A DNA stretch of 64,000 nt from Chamaea fasciata (lineage: Eukaryota; Chordata; Aves; Passeriformes; Sylviidae): assembly GCA_029207755.1 (NCBI GenBank), contig JARCOQ010000002.1, positions 81,214,317 through 81,278,316 on the forward strand, written 5' to 3'. Positions 1 to 11,232 of the stretch are shown here, one piece after another. The notes beneath the pieces are model-generated. The model had not been told where the DNA came from, did not search any database, and saw nothing but the letters and a program-made list of their open reading frames with translations. The translations under genes and the position numbers were made by a program. Each line of letters begins with the position of its first letter. Position 1 is the stretch's first letter.

Positions 1-3000
1 ACGCAAAGCTGAAATGCACTGCTTCCAAGGTTCCTGTTTTGAGAGACATTACAGTTCCATGGCAGTTTAAGCCAAAGGTACAACAGCAGTTTGGCGAAGT
101 CTTACTTTCATTAGGTCTTGACGTTGAGTTGGGCTGCATTGCTGTTCCTTTGAGGCAATGGTTTCCACAGTAAAGCTTTGTATTTCAGTACTGTCTTCTG
201 CTTGTCTTTTAAGCTTACCAAATATAAATCACCAAATAAATACTTGTAGGAAGTATCAGGATTCCCAAAGGCTAGCCTTTCTAATGCGCGTTATCAGAGG
301 GACAAGAGGAAAAATTCTTTTTAAAATGACCTTATGCTTATTTACCTAGCCTTTTACTTAGTTTAAATAATCAATGATTATGAAATACTGTGAATGCTGT
401 AAAATGGGATGGGACTCCTTGTTACAGGAAAATGTTGTTTTCAAAGTTACAATAATTGCATGAAATACAGTGCTGTAATACAATATTTCTTCAAAAAAAT
501 TTTTTTAAGTGAAGCAAGAATGCCGTCCAAGAGCTTGAAGGGGTGAATGCTTCTTGATATAACTGGGACATGAGACAGTGACTGGTTGTTGCAGTCTAGG
601 AACAGAAGCAGTCTTGTCTAGAGAGAGGATCATGTTTGTCCAGGTGATGGGTTGGTGAGTCTGCTCTGTTTCTCAAGTTGACTACATCAGACATCAAAAT
701 CTAAATACACTGTTCTCCCACTCCCACCAGTCTTTTCCAGATTATTCTGGCCCCCTGTTAGTCACAAAATTAGAGATGCAAGAGAAATGCACACATGCTC
801 TTCATAATTCTGACAGAGTATATACATCATAAGATGTTACCTTGTAAACTGCTTGAAAGATTTATAACTTCCCATCCAGCACACCAGGGTGGGAAATAAA
901 GACCAATAAGAGAATTTTGTGTGTGTATGTTGTCTTGCAGTATGTTGAACAGTCTCAAATCTCATACACTTCACAAAGTGCAGACCTTACTGCTCACTGA
1001 ATATCACTATATTAGGTTGCCCTTTTTTATTTCTGTCCTTGAAGTGGAAATTTTGTTCTGTTTGTATCATCTTCTGCTGTACAAGATAGCGCTTGGAAGG
1101 TCTGCTGCTTTGAGCTCCGTAGAAAGTGTGGGTTGTAGCGTTATTGAGAGTAGGATTGTATTGATTTGGCTTCGGGTCTCTTCTAAGCCTGTATGCTTGT
1201 TTGAGAAACCATCCCTTTCTGCTCTTTTTTTTAATTGGTATTGAAAGGTGGGGAGGAACCTAGGAAAAAAATTATCTTAGTCTCCTAGCTAACAAATCTT
1301 GCAACAAGATGTGAGGGCTTGGAAATGAGTGGAACCAGTGAAATTCCACAAAGCTGGGAAGAAAAACTTTAGTAGTAATGTAATTGTTCAATGTTACAGT
1401 AGTCAGCTTTATCTAAATAAGTAGTGAGCATGAAACATTTGTGGCTGGGTAGTTTGCTCTTCCTGTTAACTACTTACTGTATGTTCAGCTGTACTTGTAG
1501 GATGTACTGGCTTTGCAGTTCCAGTAACAAAGTATTTGTATATATACATATGTATGTGTATATATATACATATATACACACTTACATGTCTCTATATATT
1601 TATCTATATACCTATATATATATCAGAAGTAATCACACAGCAGCACTATCTCAGCAGTGTAATATTTTGATAATACTAGCCTGCTGAAATAAAAATAGAA
1701 GAGGTACCCTTCTCATGAAACTTAGATGGCTTATAAAATTAGCTGTGGGTATCAGTCTCCAAATAATAATCCTTAGTGTATGTGGAATAGCCATTGCAAA
1801 ACTTCATCCCTTGAAGTGAGATTTTTATTAATTCTTTGTCTCTTAGTAGTTTTGTTTAATAGTGGGGCTCTTACTCTTGTGAATATGTTGTTGAGAAAGC
1901 ATTTTTTGGAGTTCTTTCATTCTGTAAAGAAAGTCAGCAAAATGTTGAATAATGTAGGTAAGGAGAATGGTTTTACTGTCTCATTATCAATGTTCTTATA
2001 GTCTTGAAATGTAATGTAGGAAATGTTTGTTAATTTCTTTAGGAAGTTCTCTTAGAAATTGAAGTAGCTACTTTATATGTCTTCTAATTATTTCAAGGGA
2101 AATGGATCACAAAAATTAAATTTTTCCATAGACAGTATTTGTGCCTACTTGGATATGGATAATAAACATGGACTTATAAATAGTATCAGAGAACAGAGTT
2201 GAGATAACTGCTTTTTTAGACTATTTTATATTTCACCAGGTTTTTGCATTTGGAATAGATACAATATATAAAAGCTTAATATCACATTAGGTTACTACAT
2301 GAATCTTAAGGTGTGAATTTTTTTTTTTTATTTCTGATTTATTTCTAATTTTTGCATAAAATAGAGATGGCAGTTTTTCCTGGTCAGGTTGGGTGCTTAT
2401 ATCTGTGGAATACAAAGGCTGTAGCTGCAGGGTTCAGCTTTTATCAGTCAAGCCTACCAAGATGGCTGATAAAAAATGCTTGGATGCATCTCTGCATGTC
2501 AAACTCCTTCAGAGTTTGAATTCAGATTCTTGCTGTGCTATATCATTTTAGGATTATAACTTTGTGTGTTAAGTGTAACTATTACCTGCTATATAGCTTA
2601 GTGTTCTCAAACAAGTGAGTTTGTGTTTTCTATTCCAGGTAGCGTGATTGTTCAATTCAGTGGTGACTGAGTGGTTATCGTAGTTTTTGTGTATGTTTGG
2701 CAGTTTTTGTCTGTTTCCATATGAACCAGGAGTGAATACTGCAAGATCTTGTATGGATGCTGGGACACATAACCTTTGGTTGGAAAGAACGTTTAATCCA
2801 TTGTCATTAACATCACTCTCCTCATTTTATGCTATGGGTATGTTTTTGTCATGAGTGAGTCTGTTTTCATGTTTGGTATTTTCAGCAGTGCTTTTCATTG
2901 ACCAGAGAATAATGTAGTTGACTGACTGTTTTCAGTGGTATTGCATGATGATAAAATCTTCCATTCAGCTAAAGACTTAATGCGGATTACTGATCTGATA

Positions 3001-3667
3001 GTGAAAAATGGTTGTTATAAATCAAAAGCAATCAAAATACAGCAAAAAAAAAGCTGTCATAAATGTAACTACAATGTGGTATCTTAGTGTAGAGGAGTCT
3101 CACTTCTGAGCAGTTCAGGTGTTGTTCTGTAACCCCAGCTGATAGAGATGTTGAAAGGCTACCAGTAACCCATAGCAGTTCTGGGATGTGTGGTGAGCCT
3201 CCAGGGTCTGCAGAGTGATGTGCACAGGCTTACTGCATGCTACTTAGCAACTTAGAAAGAAAGGCTATTTTTGTTTGTGTTCTCTGAATTCTAGAGTTAC
3301 TTACATGAGCAGCTTTGACAAACTGGTGATACAGTCTGTATGGTTGGTCTTTTGCTTAGTAGGAAAGTCTGAGGGAAAGCAGAAGTTACTGTGGTCTCAG
3401 TCAACCAAACTTCTGGTGCTGTTAATGGAGTGCCTGCAGAAATACTGTAAATGGGATTTTGAAGAGTTCTAAAGCCTTTCCTTATGATTGCATTTTTGCT
3501 TGTTTTACAGAGTCAAATGGTTTCCAAAAGCTCAAGGGGAGTTTGCCACCAGATTTTATGTTAATACTTCAATTTATTGACTTTCCATTAATCTTCTGCA
3601 AGTACAAATGCTTAAATTGCTACCTTTTTTCCCATATTTATACGTATACATTTGGGTTCTTTTGCAG
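1..3667 (+). other. ABHD13: Probable ABHD13 intron 1 (no coding sequence seen)
   Basis: This AT-rich stretch holds only short chance ORFs. It ends in a pyrimidine-rich tract with TTTTGCAG at 3660-3667, which looks like a splice acceptor directly in front of the ABHD13 coding exon. In mammals ABHD13 has a non-coding first exon and a single coding exon, so I read this stretch as intron 1 or its 3' part, with the promoter outside the window. LIG4, the usual divergent neighbour, is not visible here. The only distinct element is the TA/CA-rich microsatellite at 1537-1623. Confidence 0.6.
1537..1623. repeat. (TA)n/(CA)n-type microsatellite
   Basis: Alternating purine-pyrimidine sequence made of TATATA, CATATG and CACA units, imperfect and about 85 bases long. 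An apparent ORF through it with Tyr/Ile/His runs is an artefact of the repeat. Confidence 0.8.
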
Positions 3668-3702
3668 GATTTACTTGGAGTAAAAGATCACTGACTTCTA
3701 CA
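3668..3702 (+). other. ABHD13: ABHD13 5' UTR part of the coding exon
   Basis: Thirty-five bases between the splice acceptor AG (3666-3667) and the start codon. The frame is open here, but no ATG occurs before 3703. Confidence 0.7.
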
Positions 3703-4716
3703 ATGGAAAAATCATGGATGCTTTGGACCTTTGTTAAAAGATGGCTACTAGCTTTGGCTTCCTGGTCTTGGAGTCTCTGCCGTATTTGTCTTTTGCCCTT
3801 GATAGTGACTTTTCACTTGTACGGAGGCATTATACTCCTTATATTAATATTTGTGTCGATAGCGGGTATATTATATAAGTTCCAGGATGTTCTGCTTTAC
3901 TTTCCTGAACAGCCCTCTTCATCACGCCTTTATGTTCCTATGCCTACTGGTATACCACATGAAAACATCTTCATCAAAACCAAAGATGGAGTTCTTCTCA
4001 ATCTTATTCTGCTGAGATACACAGGGGACAATGCAGCATATTCTCCGACCATCATTTACTTTCATGGGAATGCAGGCAACATTGGCCACAGGTTGCCAAA
4101 TGCTTTGCTAATGCTGGTAAACCTGAAAGTCAACTTAATTCTGGTCGATTATAGAGGGTATGGCAAAAGCGAAGGAGAAGCAAGCGAAGAAGGCTTGTAC
4201 TTAGATTCTGAGGCTGTCTTAGACTATGTGATGACTCGATCTGATCTCGATAAAACAAAAATTTTTCTTTTTGGCCGTTCCTTGGGGGGAGCAGTAGCTA
4301 TTCACTTAGCTTCTGAAAATTCTCATAGGATTTCTGCCATTGTAGTGGAGAACACCTTTCTTAGCATCCCGTACATGGCCAGCACTTTGTTCTCTTTCTT
4401 TCCAATGAGATATCTTCCGCTGTGGTGCTACAAAAACAAATTTCTATCCTACAGAAAAATCTCTCAGTGCAGAATGCCTTCTCTTTTCATCTCTGGGTTG
4501 TCTGACCAGTTAATTCCACCAGTTATGATGAAGCAACTTTATGAATTATCCCCAGCTCGGACTAAGAGATTGGCGATATTTCCTGATGGAACTCACAATG
4601 ACACTTGGCAGTGCCAGGGTTATTTCACTGCACTTGAACAGTTCATCAAAGAAGTAATAAAGAGTCACTCCCCTGAAGAAATGGCGAAAACATCATCTAA
4701 CGTAACAATAATATAA
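3703..4716 (+). CDS. ABHD13: ABHD13, alpha/beta-hydrolase domain-containing protein 13
   Basis: A complete 337-codon single-exon reading frame, the same length as the mammalian protein. The start is the ATG of MEKSWMLW at 3703, with A at -3 and G at +4. Translation stays open upstream, but only back to the acceptor at 3667. A hydrophobic segment at about residues 31-57 predicts a signal-anchor, giving a type II membrane protein. The hydrolase fold follows: oxyanion motif HGNAG (121-125), nucleophile elbow G-R-S-L-G with Ser193, acid Asp268 in GLSDQL, and His298 in DGTHND. Asn299 sits in an N-D-T sequon. The family is a putative depalmitoylase/lipid serine hydrolase related to ABHD17, and the natural substrate is not settled. 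All catalytic residues are intact and identity to the vertebrate family looks very high along the whole length. The next gene on this strand is TNFSF13B, as in mammals. Confidence 0.97.
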   Translation: MEKSWMLWTFVKRWLLALASWSWSLCRICLLPLIVTFHLYGGIILLILIFVSIAGILYKFQDVLLYFPEQPSSSRLYVPMPTGIPHENIFIKTKDGVLLNLILLRYTGDNAAYSPTIIYFHGNAGNIGHRLPNALLMLVNLKVNLILVDYRGYGKSEGEASEEGLYLDSEAVLDYVMTRSDLDKTKIFLFGRSLGGAVAIHLASENSHRISAIVVENTFLSIPYMASTLFSFFPMRYLPLWCYKNKFLSYRKISQCRMPSLFISGLSDQLIPPVMMKQLYELSPARTKRLAIFPDGTHNDTWQCQGYFTALEQFIKEVIKSHSPEEMAKTSSNVTII

Positions 4717-4984
4717 TTGATATTCTTCTTTGGGGTGGGGCAAGTACCTGCACTGTACCTTGATTTGTGATAAGTGGTAAAACAATGTCTGTTTTTAAAC
4801 GTATGTCATGTCTGTACTTGCCTAAAGAGTGAAATTAAACTTGGAAAGGTCTGATATTTTATTAAGGTGTTCCAGATAACTTTTACATTTGCAGCATTGT
4901 AAATGAACCATTTTATGTCTTTCTCATACTTTTTTGGTATCTCTGTCCATATATGCCATTTGTTTGATATGTACAACAGATGCT

Positions 4985-4990
4985 ATTAAA
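4985..4990 (+). terminator. ABHD13: Proximal polyadenylation hexamer ATTAAA
   Basis: The common variant hexamer, about 270 bases after the ABHD13 stop codon. It could yield a short mRNA isoform. Confidence 0.35.
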
Positions 4991-5754
4991 GAAACTTGCT
5001 ACAAAAGTAGTACAGAATGTATTTAGAACAACGGGAGGCTCTTTGGTATTTACTGCTGTATGTGTGAGCTTTTTGGACAGCCATGGTTAGCACAATGATT
5101 TGTTGCTTCTCTTAGAGTTTATTTAAAGTGTGCCATGCATGAGATTAATGTTTTATTTCTTGAAATTTTATATTATGCAAAGTGGGAAGTCTTTAATGTG
5201 CTAAATAATATAAAATAACATAAATGGTAGAGTATACTTGCTGGTATACTATCCTGGGTTATTACTGGTTTCTATGGTTATGCAAACCTACATATGTCAA
5301 ACTGCAGCTGAAAATGAAAAGATATTTTCCTTATTTTCATTTACTATTAGTATTATAATAGTGCACAGAAGGTTGTATGTGCCTAACATCGTGACTTCAG
5401 GATTTTACCCAGGCAATTTCTCTATAGAAAATAGAAGTAACTTTTTCTGAAAGAGATCAGTGCAATCTAAGCTCCTTTCTGCCTCAAGCTCTCCTCACTA
5501 ATACACAGGCAAACTATTTGTTAGTACTAGTCTGCTTGTGCATTTGAGGTGGTATTTCTTAAGGCCGAATGGGTGGTCATACAAAGTACAAGTAGGTTTT
5601 TGTGTTCAGACTTTTATGCTGGTATAGTTAAATGTGCCCTTTATACCCCCTAAAGAAACAAATTCAAATAATTACCAGTGAACGCATGATTGGAGATAGC
5701 TGTTACTGTAAGGATAATGAAAATGAGCAGGACATCCTAGATGGTCATATCATT

Positions 5755-6548
5755 CAGGGTAGGAAGGCTCTGCAGACACTGACTGACTGGAGCAGCAAGC
5801 CAAGGCCAACTGCCAAGGTTCAGCAAGACGGAAGGCCGGGTGCTGCACTTGGGTCACAACAGCCCCATGCAGGCTTGAGAAAGAGTGGCTTGAGGGCTGG
5901 TCAGCAGAAAAGAGACTTGGGGCTGCTGGTCAACAGCTGGCTGGATGTAAGCCTGCTGTGTGGTCAAGAAGGCCAATAGCATCTTGGGCTGTATTAAAAA
6001 TAGTGTGGCCAGAAGGACCAGGGCAGTGATTGTCCCCCATACTTGGCACTGGTGAGGCCATGCCTCAAGTCCTGTGCTCAGTTCTGGACCCTTCACAACA
6101 AGAAAGACATTGAGGTGCTGCAGTGAATCCAGAGATAGGAATCAAAGCTGGGAAGGGTCTGGAGCACAGGTCCTGTGAGGAGCAGCTGAGGGATATGGTG
6201 GTGGATAGTCTGAAAAAATGTGGCTCAGGCGAGACCTTATTGCTTTACAACCACTTAAAAGGAGGCCGTAGCAAAGTGTGCCATGGTTCACGTGCAATGA
6301 TGAGAAGAAATGGCCTTGCATCAAAGAAGCTTCAAATTAGGTATTATAAAAAAAAATTCACTGAAAGAGTGGTTAGCCATTGGACTAAGTTGCCCAGGGA
6401 GATAGTGGAATCACCACTTCTGGAATCGTTCAGGAGTCATCCGGATGTGGCACTTGAGGATACGGTTTAGGGGTGAATATGGTTGTGTTAGCTTGATGAT
6501 TGTACTAGATGACCTTGAGGGCCCCTTCCAACCTGGATGATTCGGTGA
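5755..6548 (+). mobile_element. CR1 LINE, 3' part, sense
   Basis: Diagnostic CR1 3'-end phrases occur in order: lane-like CTGGCTGGATGTAAGCC, then the GGTGAGGCC, GAGATAGTGG and CCAACCTGGATGATTC blocks, ending in a degenerate copy of the family's terminal ATTCT-type repeat at about 6540-6548. It is strongly 5'-truncated, as most avian CR1 copies are, and diverged enough to be old. ORFs on either strand here are repeat artefacts. Confidence 0.85.
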
Positions 6549-9348
6549 TAAGACATATGCTGTTAGCTCAGTCTCTAATGGAGTGTGGGAGCTGTTTGGA
6601 TCTCTTCTGCAGGTTTAATTACTCATCTGCTGCAGCTGAGTTTGGCTCTTCAAAATATTTAATGAAAAGAACAAATTGGAAAATCTTCCACACAATCTGT
6701 AAAGTTGCCCTTTGGATTCAAATTTTTAAGTAAACTTTTCTGCCATGTTGTCCTGATTCAGAAAAGCATGTCAGCACACACATAAAATCTGTTTCCTTAG
6801 GGACAGTCATATTTTAAGCTTGTGCTTAAGTTGTTTGAATAAAACTGCTTTCCTGAACTGGTGCCTTAATGGTTATGCCTCCTAATGGAATTATAGTTCT
6901 TAGGTACACATGGATAATAGTTGTCGGCAGTTTGTATATAGGATGATATATCTTTTCATAAATGTGATATTTTTTGTTTGTTTGCTTGTTTTTGTTTGCA
7001 TTTTTTGGTGTTTTTAAAATAAATACATACCAGAAGTTGCTGCTTTCTCTGGTAAGTATCTTTCGTAATAGTATTATTAAGGTTTTCTTAAAATTGATCG
7101 AAAAAACCCTACATCTTTGTGGATCTATAGACATGAAAACAGAGCATACTTTTCAATCTGAGTGAAAACAAAACTATCTTTTCAGCCTTACAGTGATGAT
7201 GTATTTTTTTTTTTTTTTATTTTGGAGAGAGATACATGGGCAAAGTATATTGGAGAAGTTTGACTGGGGGCTGGGAGATGAGGCTGTGTTTGTATAGCAG
7301 AAAGGATTTGATAAATGTAGTATTGCCGTCCCCCAGTGTATTCTACAGTGAAAGATTAACTGCTTGCATAGGGTGTTTCATCTACTTCACATTGCTTTAG
7401 AATCAAGGTGGAGGCAGAGAATGAAAATTAGCAGTCAAATACTGCTTTTCTAAAATTTAGTTGATAGAGCCAAAAGAATAGATTTAATGGTTGGGGGCAG
7501 AATGAAAAGAAAGTAATTGTTTCAGAAGTTGTCATATCTTGGCATTGAATACCATTGGGCAGGAAGGAGGGGGTCTGTTCACAAAGCATCAATTTCTAAA
7601 GTAACATGGCATTTAACCCCACTTCCCACCAATCAAAACAAAACTCTCAACCCCAGAATACCCCTAGTATTATGTGGTACTTGTAAACAAATGAAGTATT
7701 CCTATTTGAGCACACAGTTGCTAAGACAAAGTCAAATATGTGGGTTTAGATTATGGCAATCTGAAACTCTTCAAAGTGGGCTGTATCTAAACATTACTTT
7801 TTATTATCAAGCCATATATTTTCACTATATTGTCTGCAGGAAACTAATTTTGCAGGTATTGGGTGTGAGTTGACACAGTTGTATCCATCCTTTACACTTG
7901 TGTGGTTTCTTCCACTTTCCACATACGCAGTTTTGTTTCTCACTTAATGCGTTGGTCACATACACTTGTGAATGGATGTTATTATGCTGTTTTTCATTGC
8001 ATTGGTTTTGACGTCCACTGAAGGAAAATAGGAGGGAAGTGATGTTTTTATGCAAATATTCCACTGCTCTGCATACAATTCTTGGAGGGAGGGAGGGAAG
8101 AAGAAGGGGGAGGAAACTTGTTCTGACAAGTGAAGACTTGTTTTCATTTCATGGACTGTGTGATGGAAACCACAGATATCTGCTGCTAAAAAAATGAACT
8201 GCAAGGAGCATAATAATTTTAAATTGCCAAATGGTGTGTTATGATACTGTTGCATTTATTTTATTTAATACCATTATGTTTTCCCATAACAGTTAGATAT
8301 TTGTGTATAGATGTTTCCCAAATATTTGTCCTGTAGATACAAATTTCTGGTTTGGGAAACAGTTGAGTTCTTTTCGCATGTTTGTAAGAAAGCCTTGTTT
8401 TAAATATGTTCATTAAAGGAATTATCTGTTTTATAAGAAGAAATTTAAGTTTTAAAAAAAAAAAAGTTAAAACAAAGTTCCTGGGGAGGGGTCAGGAGTT
8501 GAACAGCTGTAGTAGTAGAGTTCCTTGTAAGGAAGTATAAAACCTTGTGTGTGTACACATATGTGTGGTTTTAATTAGTGGAAATACTTGAGGCTTCCTA
8601 CTAACCCAAGTTTACATTCCCAGAATTTGTTTCTGAACTGTGAAATGCAGAGAGATAAGCTGTGCTTTCTTCTGGAGAAACGTTAACTGTTTTAGCTGCC
8701 CTCATGTCCATTTCTCAGGTAAAACTAGAAATAGAGCACAAATGCATTTGGTAGGCTACGGACAATCTGTCAGCTTAAGGGCAGAAGGATTAACTATTTA
8801 CACAAAATATGCATATCAGCATCTCTTAGCTAATAATTGGGTCATGTTGGATGTTCACAGTGAAGAATGCAAGGCAGAATTGAGAGTCCAAGGTATGGTC
8901 TTTTCTGTTAGCAAAAAGATGCAGACGTACCTCCATTTGTATTTCACCAATTCTTGAAAAAGACATTTTTATTTTTGTTAATGACAGGTGATTTTGCTAG
9001 GGGCACTTCTGCCAAATATAAAATCAGTGCCTCTTGCATGTAGTGGGATCAGCCCTGATGTATCCCATTAGGTATAATTTGCAATGCCATCCTGCTTGTA
9101 AAATTTAGAGTAGAACCCCACAGAAGCGTAAATAGAGATAGCATATTGAAGTTCTAAATAACACGTTTTGAATTCGGAAACGGTCACTAATTATGAGATG
9201 CAAGATTTTTATTTGATTTTTCTTTAATATATAGTTAAGGTAAAAACTGTCATGAGGTATTCTTAAGGTTTGTAGACAAAACATAAATGTTATTGTAAAT
9301 GTGCTAATTGTGGCAAAGTTTTACATTATCATTCTAGTTGGTTTTTAC

Positions 9349-9408
9349 AATAAAGTTAATTTTACAAAAAACAGTTTTCTATTTTTATGTACGGACATAT
9401 GCAATAAA
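9349..9408 (+). terminator. ABHD13: Pair of AATAAA polyadenylation hexamers
   Basis: AATAAA at 9349-9354 and again at 9403-9408, with GT-rich sequence (GTGTGTGTGAAG at about 9464) downstream. This is the best candidate for the distal ABHD13 transcript end. Confidence 0.4.
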
Positions 9409-10544
9409 TTGATACATTAAAAGTGCTGTTAATGTCTTGTTCTAGTTTGTGGCCTGTCTTCAGTGTGTGTGAAGAGGTAGTTTTGTTTGCATGGTAACAG
9501 ATAAACCCCAAGGTATAATTTTCAGTCACTTACTAAAACCAGAGCACATAGACTAGATCTGCATTGTTAGATGTGGCCTTTGTGGAAAGCTATTACAGCA
9601 GGGGAAAAAGCATGTTACAAACATGTTTCTATGTATCCTCACTTTCAGGAAGTGTTAGTAGGTAAAACTGGTATGGGGTAGGTCTCCATCACTTTCTACC
9701 CATTTTGCATTTCAAAATTTCTCTGTTGTCTGGGGGTCTGAGAGATGGTCTAAATATTATGTCCATTAGAAAGTATTTTGAAATGTTTCTGAGTAGTTTT
9801 ACCACCTATGCTGGCAATATTTTAAATGTCAATTTTAAATCCTATAATGCCACTCAGATTAATAGTTAATTCATACAGTTTGAGTGGTTTACTCTGAACC
9901 AATTTCTGCTTTTTTACAGAGAAATGCATTACTAAGCTTACATTACTTCTGCTCCTATTTGGCATGGTTAATATGAAATGCCCAGAACATAAAGGCTTAC
10001 TGCTCTCTTTTCTAAAGCTGCAAAATATGTGTCCTCTCCTGAATTACTGCAAGGCTTATAGTTCATTTTTAACCCAGTGCCTAGGAAACGGGGCTGTGGG
10101 TGTGTGGGTGTAGGTGTGGTACATTTGGACACTCTGTTCAAGATACCTATTAATTTGGAATTAAAAAAAAAAAAAATCAAGTGTTTGTAAAGGAAGAAAT
10201 GACAGTACAGGAACAACTTCAGATTTCATGTGAATATTACCCTGAATGAGAAGCAGGTTACTGTCTTGTGAACTATGTCACTAAAACTTACTTGCACACT
10301 GCTGTTCTGGAGAACACAAGTCTTGCATTTGCTTCTTCTCTACTTGAAAATTTATAAGCAGCTGGGATACATAGTGCAACACAAACTGTGTTTTGGATTG
10401 TCTCATGATGTTATATTCATTTGCTTAGTAGGTGAGTATGGGCCTTCATATCAGGTAAAACACAGTATTTGTTTTTTTTTCAGAATTTGCAAGTACTGAT
10501 TAAATCATGGTAAACATTCCTGAGGTCATATGAACATCTAAACT

Positions 10545-11232
10545 AAAACTGGAGCAGCTGTGCCAAGACGGACTTGGGGGTGCAGGTGGATGAGAGGCTG
10601 GACATGACCCAGCAATGAACTCTCACGACCCAGAAAGCCAAACTTGTCCTGGGCTGCATCAAAAGCAGCGCAGCCAGCAGAGCCAGAGAGGAGATTCTGC
10701 CGCTCTGCTCTGCTCTGGTGAGACCCTACCTGCAGTGCTGCATCCAGCTCTTGATTCTTCAGCACAGGAAGGACATTGAGCTGTTGGAGGGAGTCTAGAG
10801 CAGGGCCACCAAACTGATTAGAGGGATGGAGCACCTCTTCTGTGAGAAAAAGCTAAGAGAATTGGGCTTGTCCAGCCTGGAAAAGAAGAGGTTTTGGGGT
10901 GACCTAATTGCAGCTTTACAGTACCTGAGGGAGGCTACATGATGGAGAGTCTTTTTACAAGGTCATGTAGTGACAAGAGGGAAAGGCTCAAAACTGAAGG
11001 AGAGTAGGTATAGATTAAATATATGGAGGGAGTTCTTTGCTGTGAAGCTGGGGAGGCACTGTAACATGTTGCCCAGAGAATTGTGGATGCCCCATCCCTG
11101 GAAGTGTTCAAGGCTGGATGAAGGCTTCAGCAACCTGATCCAGTGAAGGATGTCCCTGGCCACAACAGAGGAGTCGTAACAAGATGATCTTTAAGGTCCC
11201 TTGCAGCTCAGGCCATCCTATGACTCTATGAA
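10545..11232 (+). mobile_element. CR1 LINE, 3' part, sense
   Basis: Recognisable CR1 3' end: the ACTTGGGGGTGCAGGTGGAT block, CAGAAAGCCAAACTTGTCCT, GAGACCCTACCTGCAGTGCTG, CCCAGAGAATTGTGGATGCC, and a terminal CATCCTATGACTCTATGA. The order and spacing match the family over nearly 700 bases. It is 5'-truncated and better preserved than the copy at 5.7 kb. Confidence 0.9.

Larger units (their letters stand above)
4717..9425 (+). other. ABHD13: Candidate long 3' UTR of ABHD13
   Basis: No coding sequence is seen. A proximal ATTAAA lies at 4985-4990. Two AATAAA hexamers lie at 9349-9354 and 9403-9408, and the second is followed by a GT-rich stretch at about 9430-9470, as expected of a downstream element. 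Mammalian ABHD13 mRNAs have 3' UTRs of several kilobases, so a distal end near 9425 is plausible. The region would then contain the sense CR1 copy at 5755-6548. Alternative ends cannot be ranked from sequence alone. Confidence 0.45.

Noticed and set aside
3652..3702. In-frame upstream extension of ABHD13 (17 extra codons)
   Set aside because: It starts at a TTG inside the intron and crosses the splice acceptor at 3667. ATG 3703 gives the family's 337-residue length and N-terminus.
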